A DNA stretch of 64,000 nucleotides from an uncultured Alphaproteobacteria bacterium. Lineage in GTDB: Bacteria; Pseudomonadota; Alphaproteobacteria; RUG11792. The notes under the pieces are model-generated. The model made no database searches, was not told where the DNA came from, and saw nothing but the letters and a program-made list of their open reading frames with translations. The DNA lies in the NCBI GenBank assembly GCA_944390585.1, contig CALXQI010000015.1, positions 186,001-250,000 of the forward strand. Direction: 5' to 3'. The translations under genes were made by a program, and so were the position numbers. Below are positions 36,624-44,197 of this stretch, piece after piece (the stretch's first letter is position 1; every line of letters begins with the position of its first letter).

Positions 36624-37644
36624 TTTGATCCAATCTCCTAGATACACATTTTGCAACATCAGTAATATTACGTCCTATTATACAGCCTTTGCTGTATGAA
36701 AGCATAATTCTGAAATTACATTGCACAACGTTATTGACAGCTTCATACCCAAATGCAGATGCCAAAATCCTATCCATTATAGATGTTGTTCCACCCCTTT
36801 GTGTATGTCCTATAACAACACTTCTAGAATCCAGATTGTTTTGTTTGAAGAAATTGGCAAAATACTCCCCTATTCTGCTGTATCTTGTTCGCGAAAATCC
36901 ATCTCCAATTTGTACGTCCTGATTTTTGCATGACTCACTCTCCACTGATTCTGCAACTACAACAATACAATATCCTCTCTGTTTGTGAGCCATTTTTACA
37001 TGCTCTAGGAGTTTTTCATTATCGTACTTAAATTCTGGAACAAGTATAGCATCAGCCCCAGATGTAACCCCGGCATACATAGCAATATAACCGGCATCTC
37101 TCCCCATAACTTCAACAACTATTGTTCTCTCATGGCTTATTGCTGTAGATCTTATGTTACTGATTGCATTACTTACTGTTTCAATAGAAGTAAAAAATCC
37201 AACGGAAAAATCCGTATTTGCAACATCATTGTCAATTGTTTTTGGCACAACTACTATTGGAAGATCTGGTTTTACCTCAAACAATTTGCTTATACATCTT
37301 ATACTTCCATTTCCTCCAATAAAGATAATCCCTTTTATGTTATATGCATCACATGATTTTTCAATTTCTTTGCACAATTCATCAGGCGTATACGCCGATT
37401 TATCATCCTTAACTATTTGTTTTGTATTGGATAATAGTATACTGCCAGATTGCCATAATGCATTATCAACTTCATTATAATTTAATTTTACAATATCATT
37501 ATGTACAATACCTTGCAATCCACGCCTAAAACCTATTAACTCGTATCCCAAAACATTAGCTCTTATGAGTGCACTCCTAATAACAGAATTTAGACCAGAA
37601 CAATCACCACCGCTTGTCAAAATACCAATATTGCTATAGGACAC
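36556..37644 (-). CDS. pfkA: 6-phosphofructokinase family, atypical phosphoryl-donor residues
   Basis: A 362-residue PfkA-type enzyme. Motifs: GILTSGGDCSGLN, FIGGNGSI, PKTIDNDV, RTIVVEVMGRDAGYIA and IGHTQRGG. ATP-dependent bacterial enzymes usually read GGDGS and PGTIDND (Gly104/Gly124 in E. coli numbering), while PPi-dependent forms have Asp104 and Lys124. This one has Gly104 with Lys124, as in trypanosomatid and some clade-X PFKs, and additionally Asn for the Mg-binding Asp103. The donor cannot be decided. The start appears to be GTG 37644. Presence of a PFK is notable in a lineage where glycolysis is often lost. Confidence 0.88.
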   Translation of the reverse strand: MSYSNIGILTSGGDCSGLNSVIRSALIRANVLGYELIGFRRGLQGIVHNDIVKLNYNEVDNALWQSGSILLSNTKQIVKDDKSAYTPDELCKEIEKSCDAYNIKGIIFIGGNGSIRCISKLFEVKPDLPIVVVPKTIDNDVANTDFSVGFFTSIETVSNAISNIRSTAISHERTIVVEVMGRDAGYIAMYAGVTSGADAILVPEFKYDNEKLLEHVKMAHKQRGYCIVVVAESVESESCKNQDVQIGDGFSRTRYSRIGEYFANFFKQNNLDSRSVVIGHTQRGGTTSIMDRILASAFGYEAVNNVVQCNFRIMLSYSKGCIIGRNITDVAKCVSRRLDQNDMCVQIAKNLNIYIGDYCITA

Positions 37645-37752
37645 TACTACGCTGATAACAAATCACTTTTTCGTAACAAACGTTAGCACAATATGGTATT
37701 TACTTGCAATATGACACTACAAAAATATTAAAAAATAAAAATTATAAATATA

Positions 37753-38226
37753 TTATTGCACTACTTTACGTATATCCGTACTACTAAATACATGATTATT
37801 TACTAATTCTTGATATAAATTATCATAACAACGATGCGCATTATTATCATTTTTAAACATCATATCATTTTTTATCATCTTATCTAATAAATTTGCTATT
37901 CTATCTGCACACTCTATTATTTCTTCGTAACATTTTTCTTCAACTTCGTCAATTCTTTCATTCAAATCAGGCATATTTTCACAATCTATAATTACTTTGC
38001 ACATTCTACTGTAAATCCTTTGAAATTTATCTTGTTTGTGTTTATCTTTTGTCTTCTCAAATACAGAGATACATTTTTCAGAGCATTCTAATAATTGATA
38101 GCTATGTTGTAAAAAATTATCTACTCTTGGACTATATACTCTTGATAATTCTGAAGTGTTACAATAGCATAAAAATAATATTGAAAGAAATACAATTTTT
38201 AAACTTATTTTTACTTTTTCATACAT
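37753..38226 (-). CDS. Small secreted Cys-rich helical protein, unknown
   Basis: A 157-residue protein with signal peptide MYEKVKISLKIVFLSILFLCYCNT, using ATG 38226. The mature part is helical with regularly spaced Cys (LLECSEKC, RMCKVIIDCEN, EKCYEEIIECADR). No family is recognised. It lies alone between pfkA and tRNA-Arg. Length, composition and export signal place it with the other unassigned exported proteins of this window. Confidence 0.65.
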   Translation of the reverse strand: MYEKVKISLKIVFLSILFLCYCNTSELSRVYSPRVDNFLQHSYQLLECSEKCISVFEKTKDKHKQDKFQRIYSRMCKVIIDCENMPDLNERIDEVEEKCYEEIIECADRIANLLDKMIKNDMMFKNDNNAHRCYDNLYQELVNNHVFSSTDIRKVVQ

Positions 38227-38347
38227 ATTAAAAATAGTTTTTTGTATATGCACCATTATAGTAATTATTTTCTTGGTTGTTGATATTTTTGAATTTTAAT
38301 GTCCCATATTGACTTCACATACAGTTTTACGATAGAATGTTTGTGTT

Positions 38348-38424
38348 GCGCTCTTAGCTCAGCTGGATAGAGCAACAGCCTTCTAAGCTGTGGGTCGGGA
38401 GTTCGAATCTTCCAGGGCGCGCCA
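38348..38424 (+). tRNA. tRNA-Arg(TCT)
   Basis: Acceptor GCGCTCT pairs with AGGGCGC (one T-G), D-arm GCTC/GAGC, anticodon stem ACAGC/GCTGT with loop CTTCTAA (anticodon TCT), T-arm GGGAG-TTCGAAT-CTTCC, discriminator G and an encoded CCA at 38422-38424. It is followed 30 bases later by tolA. Confidence 0.95.
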
Positions 38425-38453
38425 TGTTTTTAGTAGAGCAATCATAAGGTGTC

Positions 38454-39266
38454 ATGCCAAGTATAGCTTTTATTGCATCACTTTTATTACATGCGTTAGT
38501 TGCGTTTTTATGTATTAGTGGTGGTATAAAATTTAGTAAAAAGCCAGAAAAAAAAGAGTTTACAGTCTTTGAATTTCAGCAACTTGCTCCAAAGAGTCAG
38601 GCTCCTGTCCTTTCTGATAAAAGCTGGCATGTAAGTAAGGATCAAGCACAAAAGGCAATTAAAAATGATAAAGCGCAAGAAATAAAAACAGCGGAAAAAG
38701 TAAAACAAAAAGTAAAAAAAACACAAAAAATACAAGTTAAGCAAAAAGGTAAAGAAAATAAAAAGGTAAAGCCAAAAATAACTGCAAATAATGTTAAAAA
38801 ATCTAATAAGGAGAAAAAATTAGTCGATCTTAGAGAGAATAAAAAATCATCCAAGAAAGCTTTACAGACAGCTAAAAAAAAGAGTTTTGATAGTATTGTA
38901 AATAACCCATCTGCCAAAAAATCAGCAGAAAACACTGGTATTAAAGCTGAAAAAGAAGGTAACATACTAAGTAGTACGCAAATTGATCTTGTTAGACAGA
39001 AAATAAAAAAATGTTGGCATTACCATACAAATCTTACAGATACTGACTCACTTATAGTAAATATAAGATTGGAGTTAAATCAAAGCGGTAAGATTATTAA
39101 AGCAGAGATCATGGATAAAGATCGTATGTCAGATCCAGCATATAGAACTGCAGCAGAGAACGCTTTACGAGCAGTTAATGACCCAGAATGCAACACACTG
39201 CCATTGCCAAAAGAGCACTATAAAGAATGGAAAATAATAGAAATGAGTTTTGATCCAAGTGATTAA
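38454..39266 (+). CDS. tolA: TolA-like envelope protein
   Basis: A 270-residue protein with a single N-terminal membrane anchor (IAFIASLLLHALVAFLCIS), a long Lys/Glu/Gln-rich helical linker (~residues 60-170) and a C-terminal TolA/TonB-type domain. The latter reads QIDLVRQKIKKCWHY...IVNIRLELNQSGKI...AYRTAAENALRAVN...LPLPKEHYKEWK, ending in FDPSD as in alphaproteobacterial TolA. It links inner and outer membranes in the Tol-Pal system. AAGGTG precedes ATG 38454. tolQ, tolR, tolB and pal are not in the window. Confidence 0.88.
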   Translation: MPSIAFIASLLLHALVAFLCISGGIKFSKKPEKKEFTVFEFQQLAPKSQAPVLSDKSWHVSKDQAQKAIKNDKAQEIKTAEKVKQKVKKTQKIQVKQKGKENKKVKPKITANNVKKSNKEKKLVDLRENKKSSKKALQTAKKKSFDSIVNNPSAKKSAENTGIKAEKEGNILSSTQIDLVRQKIKKCWHYHTNLTDTDSLIVNIRLELNQSGKIIKAEIMDKDRMSDPAYRTAAENALRAVNDPECNTLPLPKEHYKEWKIIEMSFDPSD

Positions 39267-39373
39267 TGTTAAAAACGATTATTTTATTTGTATAACATCT
39301 GCTAAATTACAGTACACAATATTTTTGATAACTCTTCGCATATAATGTGTTACAAAGTAAAAAGTAAGATGAT

Positions 39374-39394
39374 TGTTTGTTCATTAAACAAACA
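39374..39394. terminator. Hairpin between convergent tolA and a secreted-protein gene
   Basis: TGTTTGTT (39374-39381) pairs perfectly with AACAAACA (39387-39394) around a five-base loop, with TTTCTATT after it on the plus strand and an A/T-rich flank on the other. It lies between two convergent gene ends and could serve both. Confidence 0.5.
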
Positions 39395-39400
39395 TTTCTA

Positions 39401-40186
39401 TTAAGCTTGTCCTGCCCCATTAATGATTTTCATAAGTTTGCAACATTTTTGTTCTACATATCTATTACGTGCACAGATGATGTTTTCGTGCTTATTCTCC
39501 AATAATGCAACTAATCTAGTACATCTACTCATATTTTCTATAATTTCCACAAATTTATTATTTCCTCCTTCTTCTCCATACATCGTACACAAACATAGAC
39601 GTAACTTATTCGTCTCTTCATCAATAATACCATCACGTCTAGCAACATCGTCCATGTCAACTAGTATATTATCAGCACAATGTCTTAGAAAACCAACATT
39701 CATCTTAATTTTATTATATAATTTTTCTATATCTTCAACTTTATTCTTTTCATCTTCACTGTTACCCATTCCATGATCAGTCAAAAACTGATCAGTGCAA
39801 TTTTTTATTTCATTAAACGCGCTTTTACCAAGTTTAATTTGCTTCTTAATACCACTTGCTGCAGAATTTTCCCGATCAATTGTCTGCTCACATACTGTTT
39901 TTATCCATTGCAATAATTCTTGCGCTTTTTCTTTGTTATCAACTCCTTTATTATTAATCTTATCTTCAATCTCTTTTTCTATATTTTCAATACGTCCAAC
40001 TATACGTCCTATAGCAACGCATAATATGGTATGTTCTACATATCCCATTCCACTTACACTATTCCATAAAAAATCTAAACCAACAAGTGGATATTCTATT
40101 GATTCTTCATTATCAGAGCAAACAGCGTTGTGACAGCAATACATAGATACTACTGATATGCATATTACTTGAAATATTTTGTTCAT
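39401..40186 (-). CDS. Secreted protein, paralogue of the protein at 58878-59621
   Basis: A 261-residue protein with signal peptide MNKIFQVICISVVSMYCCHN. It is a paralogue of 58878-59621: the signal peptides differ at only two of 21 residues, whereas the mature parts are strongly diverged but alignable (LDFLWN versus LDFLLN near the N-terminus; IID...GG..F....NM.RC...LLEN near the C-terminus). It is helical, Glu/Lys/Asn-rich with paired Cys. The promoter and leader are also duplicated, with a remnant of the lipoprotein gene that precedes the other copy. Function is unknown; the pattern suggests a diversifying exported factor. Confidence 0.8.
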   Translation of the reverse strand: MNKIFQVICISVVSMYCCHNAVCSDNEESIEYPLVGLDFLWNSVSGMGYVEHTILCVAIGRIVGRIENIEKEIEDKINNKGVDNKEKAQELLQWIKTVCEQTIDRENSAASGIKKQIKLGKSAFNEIKNCTDQFLTDHGMGNSEDEKNKVEDIEKLYNKIKMNVGFLRHCADNILVDMDDVARRDGIIDEETNKLRLCLCTMYGEEGGNNKFVEIIENMSRCTRLVALLENKHENIICARNRYVEQKCCKLMKIINGAGQA

Positions 40187-40217
40187 TTTTATTAAGCTAA
40201 AAAAATACTACACATGT

Positions 40218-40246
40218 ATTATACATAAATTACCTTATTCATGCAA
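40218..40246 (-). promoter_or_regulatory. Sigma70-type promoter of the 39401-40186 gene
   Basis: On the minus strand TTGCAT (40241-40246) and TATAAT (40218-40223) are separated by exactly 17 bases. The start codon follows about 30 bases after the -10 box. The same element, TTGCAC-17-TACAAT, precedes the paralogue at 58878. Confidence 0.75.
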
Positions 40247-40298
40247 TATTTTTTTATGTTTCAATAATTAAATAATTTATAATAAATTCACAATACTA

Positions 40299-40343
40299 TT
40301 ATCTATAATCCTTCTTCCTATACACAACACATTCCAAATTATC
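40299..40343 (-). pseudogene. Remnant of the 3' end of the lipoprotein gene (58331-58765)
   Basis: On the minus strand the last codons read D N L E C V V Y R K K D Y R stop, matching D D W E C V V Y R K K D Y K stop at the end of the lipoprotein gene. Only about 14 codons are left. It was carried here with the duplicated promoter and secreted-protein gene and shows that the 58-59 kb locus is the older arrangement. Confidence 0.85.
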
Positions 40344-40367
40344 GGCATTATAGTTAAGTATTATTTT

Positions 40368-40580
40368 TTATTGTTTTGTATCTTCGTTAAGTATTCTAGC
40401 TGCAGATGATACTATCTTATCTACTGTAATATCTTGCCTTGAGATATCTTTGATAATGTTATAATCTACAGGATCTGATAAATCAACGTGACAGTTTTTA
40501 CATTGTTTTGGCTTTGCTTTTGCAAATACATTGCTAGAACAACAAATTATAATAATTGATATAATTTTACTAGTTTGCAT
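40368..40580 (-). CDS. Small exported protein with a CxxCH motif
   Basis: A 70-residue protein: signal peptide MQTSKIISIIIICCSSNVFA, then AKPKQCKNCHVDLSDPVDY and a helical end. CKNCH is formally a c-type heme attachment motif, but there is no recognisable axial Met or cytochrome fold, so it could equally bind metal or be coincidence. ATG 40580 overlaps the stop of the upstream secreted gene (40570-41604) by 11 bases, suggesting translational coupling. No family is recognised. Confidence 0.6.
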   Translation of the reverse strand: MQTSKIISIIIICCSSNVFAKAKPKQCKNCHVDLSDPVDYNIIKDISRQDITVDKIVSSAARILNEDTKQ

Positions 40581-41604
40581 CTTTTTTACTCTTCCAGAAT
40601 GAGAAAAATCCTCTATCATCATCAGCTTTTGTGGTGCTTAATGTTGTAATGATTTTTGATTCCTCAATATGCTTTAATATTGCTTCTGCAGCACTAATTG
40701 TTTGTGTGCAAACTAATCTAAATTCTTTACTTATATTTTCTAATTTTGTCATACGATTTAACAATATATCAGCAATAGCGGCACTTGCTTTATTCATATC
40801 TTGAGAATATCTTGGCAATGTGCTTTCATGCTTCATAACCTTGATAAATACATCTAATTTTCTTAATGCATACGCAAAATCAGCAAGACAATTTTCATAT
40901 TCAGTCTTTAAAGCATTGCAAGATTTATTTATTATGTTATATATAGTTGAGTAAAATTCAGATATTACACTTTCATTCATAGGTTTTTTTAATATATCAC
41001 TTAATTGCTGCATTATACTGATTAAAAAACGCTTTACAGTATTAGGAAGTACATTTGCAATTTTATCTATGATATTCATTATAGTATGATCGTCAAAACC
41101 TATACACAGCATTACATCAAAGATATATAGCAGTGATAAAAGTTCTGACAATTTATCAAATGCACTTGTGGAAGATAATTTTTTGTAACTGTCTGCCAGA
41201 TCTGAATTATGCCATACGTCATTTAAATTAGATAAATCTTCCACTAATGTTTCTATCCATAATTTTATTGAAATATGAATTTTTGAAATAGCAGAGTAAT
41301 CAACATTACTAATAGCAACTGCGATATATTGTTTTAAATTTTCATCATTATATATTTGCTTATTTTTTACATCATTTTGTTTTATTTGTTCTGTAATCTG
41401 TTTTGTTTGATTGTGTGCATTAGCTAGTAATTTGACGATTACAGAAAATGCTTCAGAAAGTTTTTTTTGTACCTCTTTATCATCTCCAGATTGTTTTACA
41501 AGCTCAGATACATACTTTTCAACTTCAGCGTCACTTACTACTGCAGCAAATGCATTATATGGCAGCGGAAATGCTATTAATAATGTCACTAAACTTGCAC
41601 GCAT
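40570..41604 (-). CDS. Secreted helical protein, unknown
   Basis: A 344-residue protein with signal peptide MRASLVTLLIAFPLPYNAFA. The mature part is almost entirely helical, moderately hydrophobic, with few Cys, and ends in FFSFWKSKKDAN. The middle (NVLPNTVKRFLISIMQQL) loosely resembles part of the secreted protein at 59757-60662 but I would not call homology on this. It is cotranscribed with the CxxCH protein. No family is recognised. Confidence 0.72.
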   Translation of the reverse strand: MRASLVTLLIAFPLPYNAFAAVVSDAEVEKYVSELVKQSGDDKEVQKKLSEAFSVIVKLLANAHNQTKQITEQIKQNDVKNKQIYNDENLKQYIAVAISNVDYSAISKIHISIKLWIETLVEDLSNLNDVWHNSDLADSYKKLSSTSAFDKLSELLSLLYIFDVMLCIGFDDHTIMNIIDKIANVLPNTVKRFLISIMQQLSDILKKPMNESVISEFYSTIYNIINKSCNALKTEYENCLADFAYALRKLDVFIKVMKHESTLPRYSQDMNKASAAIADILLNRMTKLENISKEFRLVCTQTISAAEAILKHIEESKIITTLSTTKADDDRGFFSFWKSKKDAN

Positions 41605-41720
41605 CTAACCATATATAAGCTGCAGTATAATTTTATTTTAAGGAATAAAAGTTAATTTTCTGTAAATTATGTATCAAAATATATATGTTTTTAGATAAAG
41701 TATTTAATATTTGTAATAAT

Positions 41721-42185
41721 TCACCTTATATTTGTCAAAACATAATGAATAATGTCATCATTTGTGCAAATACATGAATATTCTGCAAGGCAAGTTGATT
41801 TTTCAATTGGAGCTTCTAGGATATTTAGCCCAATACCTATTACAACGTATTCATCAATGACTTCTGCTATTACTCCAGCAATCTTTTTTTCATTAATCAA
41901 AATATCATTTGGATATTTTTTTGTTGCAATAATATCTGCTTTTTCAAAAATAAAAGAATGTATAATATCTAATACATTATCAACAATTGTTGCAGTATTG
42001 ACTATATTTAAGACAAATGATGCATGAAAATTGCCGTTACAGGATATCCAAGATCTCTCATTCATGCGTCCTCTGCCTTCCGTTTGTGTATCAGCAGTTA
42101 TTACAAACTCGCGATAACCATTTAACAATAACTGTTTAGCAACAACTTGCGTACTATTAACGCAATCAAAATGTAATATAATCAT
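41721..42185 (-). CDS. birA: Biotin-protein ligase, short form
   Basis: A 154-residue minimal biotin ligase that attaches biotin to the carrier protein of acetyl-CoA carboxylase, whose accC is in this window. Motifs: DCVNSTQ, QTEGRGRMNERSW (biotinyl-AMP loop), KKYPNDILINEKKIAGVIAE (catalytic Lys region) and VVIGIGLNI. It lacks the DNA-binding N-domain and the SH3-like C-terminal domain found in larger enzymes, and is shorter than most single-domain forms (~230). Its ATG overlaps the hda stop (ATGA), so it is the third gene of an fdx-hda-birA unit. Confidence 0.88.
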   Translation of the reverse strand: MIILHFDCVNSTQVVAKQLLLNGYREFVITADTQTEGRGRMNERSWISCNGNFHASFVLNIVNTATIVDNVLDIIHSFIFEKADIIATKKYPNDILINEKKIAGVIAEVIDEYVVIGIGLNILEAPIEKSTCLAEYSCICTNDDIIHYVLTNIR

Positions 42186-42859
42186 GATGTTTTGTCCAAT
42201 ATTTGTTTTATAATTTGTTTATTTAATTTATTATTATTCAATAATTTTACATCTATTGCATTAACTAAATTAACAATACTTGCATATGATCTTTCAATAT
42301 TGTTCATAATCATTGTTATAATTGAATTTTGAACAATGATACCACGCTGTTTAAACATTTCAAAAATTACTGTTTGCATTGCAGATTCACTTGGATTTTT
42401 TATATTTAAAACGCTCATTGTAAATAGTCGTGATTTAACATCAGCTAATTTAATATTCCAACGGACAGGTGGCTCTTTTGATACAAACAATGCATACGCA
42501 TTATTTGTTTTTATTGTATTATAAAAACAAAATAATAAAACATCTTCGTTTATATTATCTGCATCATCAATAACAAAAAATTTTTTATTTCCAATATCAC
42601 AAGATAAATTAAAAAGTGAATTTGGAATAGATGTTTTGCAACTAATAATTTCTGCTCCAACGCGTTTTGCCCATAAATAAGCAAGATGGCTTTTTCCTGA
42701 GCCACATTCTCCTGTTAAACAAACAAAATTTTCATGTATTCTAATTGGCCACTTTTCTAACCATTCAAAAGCATATCTATTACAATCAGTTACTACATAC
42801 TCGCTCTTTTCATACGATAATTTCCATGTTATTGGTAAAACAAGTTGTCTTATATTCAT
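42182..42859 (-). CDS. hda: DnaA-like ATPase HdaA/Hda
   Basis: A 225-residue DnaA-related AAA+ protein without the DnaA N-terminal and DNA-binding domains. Motifs: Walker A GECGSGKSHLA at ~50-60, Walker B FFVIDDAD at ~95, and a sensor region SRLFTMSVLNI. In alphaproteobacteria HdaA promotes hydrolysis of DnaA-ATP to restrain initiation. Start ATG 42859 lies two bases after the stop of the ferredoxin gene. The similarity to DnaA domain III, absence of a helix-turn-helix C-terminus and length together support the call. Confidence 0.85.
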   Translation of the reverse strand: MNIRQLVLPITWKLSYEKSEYVVTDCNRYAFEWLEKWPIRIHENFVCLTGECGSGKSHLAYLWAKRVGAEIISCKTSIPNSLFNLSCDIGNKKFFVIDDADNINEDVLLFCFYNTIKTNNAYALFVSKEPPVRWNIKLADVKSRLFTMSVLNIKNPSESAMQTVIFEMFKQRGIIVQNSIITMIMNNIERSYASIVNLVNAIDVKLLNNNKLNKQIIKQILDKTS

Positions 42860-42861
42860 AA

Positions 42862-43170
42862 TTATCTAATTACAGTGACAATAGCATTATCCATATCTTC
42901 TGTAACAATCACTTGACATGCTAAGCGAGAATTTTCTTCTCGTTTTGGTAAACAATCTAGTAAATCATCCTCTGCGTATTCTATTTCTCCAGCTTTTGAT
43001 ATGTGATTTTCATCGATCAATACATGACATGTACCACATACGCATGCACCATCGCATCCACCAAATAATGGCACGTTATTCTTCTTTGCAGTAACTAAAA
43101 GCGTATCACCAACTACTGCATCAACACAATATTCCTTATTATCAACAATAAATGTTATTTTTGGCACAAT
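42862..43170 (-). CDS. fdx: ISC-type [2Fe-2S] ferredoxin
   Basis: A 102-residue adrenodoxin-type ferredoxin. The cluster ligands are in GGCDGACVCGTCHVLI (C-x5-C-x2-C) and the fourth Cys is in SRLACQVIV. The GTG at 43170 gives MPKITFIVDN, the usual family N-terminus; a TTG four codons earlier is less likely. In most alphaproteobacteria it follows hscA/hscB in the isc cluster as an electron donor for iron-sulfur cluster assembly; here it precedes hda and birA instead. Confidence 0.92.
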   Translation of the reverse strand: MVPKITFIVDNKEYCVDAVVGDTLLVTAKKNNVPLFGGCDGACVCGTCHVLIDENHISKAGEIEYAEDDLLDCLPKREENSRLACQVIVTEDMDNAIVTVIR

Positions 43171-43389
43171 ACTGCCTGTCAAACAATGTACGCAAATATT
43201 TTATCACACCATAACCTAAACACAGCAAATGTAGTACAAAAATTATCAATTACCCATATATTTTTGTTTATTATAAAATCATAATTATAGACAAAATATA
43301 AGAAAATAATATATGCAATATTATTACGTGTTCACAAAAATTTTTATTTATGTCACAATCAGTAATGTGTTAATGGTTAATATTTTACA

Positions 43390-44133
43390 ATGGAGATTGA
43401 ACAGATTATAGATTCATACTATGAAGGTACAGTAGATGATAATTTATATAAAGTCCTTAACAATATAATTGATATGCTTAATAATGGTGCAATCCGGTGT
43501 ATTGATGATAATTATAATGTAAACAGTACAGTAAAAAAGGCTATTTTGCTTATTTTTAAATATTTTAATACACAAAAACGTGATTTAGACTCTTTTGATA
43601 AAATAGGCTTACTAGAATATAAAAAAGAAGCTGGATATAGAAAAGTACCTGGTGCATTCATTAGAGATGGAGTTTATATTGCGCAAAATTGTGTAATTAT
43701 GCCATGTTTTATAAATATTGGCGCATATATAGATACTGGAACGATGATTGACATAAATTCAACAATTGGCTCATGTGCACAAATAGGGAAAAACTGCCAT
43801 ATTTCTGCAGGCAGTTGCATAGGAGGAGTATTAGAGCCAGTTGTTGCAACGCCTATTATTATAGAAGATAACTGTCTTATAGGGGCAAATGCAGCAGTAT
43901 TAGAGGGTATTATTGTAAAGCATGATTCTGTTATAGCACCAGGTACTGTATTGTCAAAGGGTATTAAAATAATAGATAGAGAGTCAAATCAACAAATTAT
44001 AGATGGAATAATACCTCCATATTCTTTAGTTGTGCCTGGTAGTTATAAATCTGGAAATGTTAATATTAATTGTGCAGTTATTGTAAAAAGAAATTCCAAA
44101 CAAGAACAGTATATAAATGATGACTTGCGATAA
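43390..44133 (+). CDS. dapD: Tetrahydrodipicolinate N-succinyltransferase
   Basis: A 247-residue left-handed beta-helix acyltransferase of the diaminopimelate/lysine pathway, which supplies the peptidoglycan cross-linking residue. Features: YRKVPGAFIRDGVYI, MPCFINIGAYIDTGTMIDINSTIGSCAQIG hexapeptide repeats, and SAGSCIGGVLEPVVATPIIIEDNCLIGANA. It is slightly shorter than usual (~275) at the N-terminus. It fits with murC and glmU in the window in showing a wall is still made. It stands alone upstream of the truncated CapD-like gene. Confidence 0.94.
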   Translation: MEIEQIIDSYYEGTVDDNLYKVLNNIIDMLNNGAIRCIDDNYNVNSTVKKAILLIFKYFNTQKRDLDSFDKIGLLEYKKEAGYRKVPGAFIRDGVYIAQNCVIMPCFINIGAYIDTGTMIDINSTIGSCAQIGKNCHISAGSCIGGVLEPVVATPIIIEDNCLIGANAAVLEGIIVKHDSVIAPGTVLSKGIKIIDRESNQQIIDGIIPPYSLVVPGSYKSGNVNINCAVIVKRNSKQEQYINDDLR

Positions 44134-44197
44134 CAAGATCTTGCCAATGTGCTATGCATATTGTATATTACTGGCTGGTGAATCATATTAATATTGT

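Larger units (their letters stand above)
40120..40343 (-). repeat. Dispersed duplication: lipoprotein tail, promoter, leader, signal peptide
   Basis: Read on the minus strand, this ~224-base segment matches 58723-58943 on the plus strand. In the stretch from the -35 box to the start codon I count four differences in 67 bases, and six in the following 63 bases of signal-peptide coding sequence. Similarity begins inside the last codons of the lipoprotein gene. Beyond the signal peptide DNA similarity is lost, although the proteins remain related. Confidence 0.88.
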
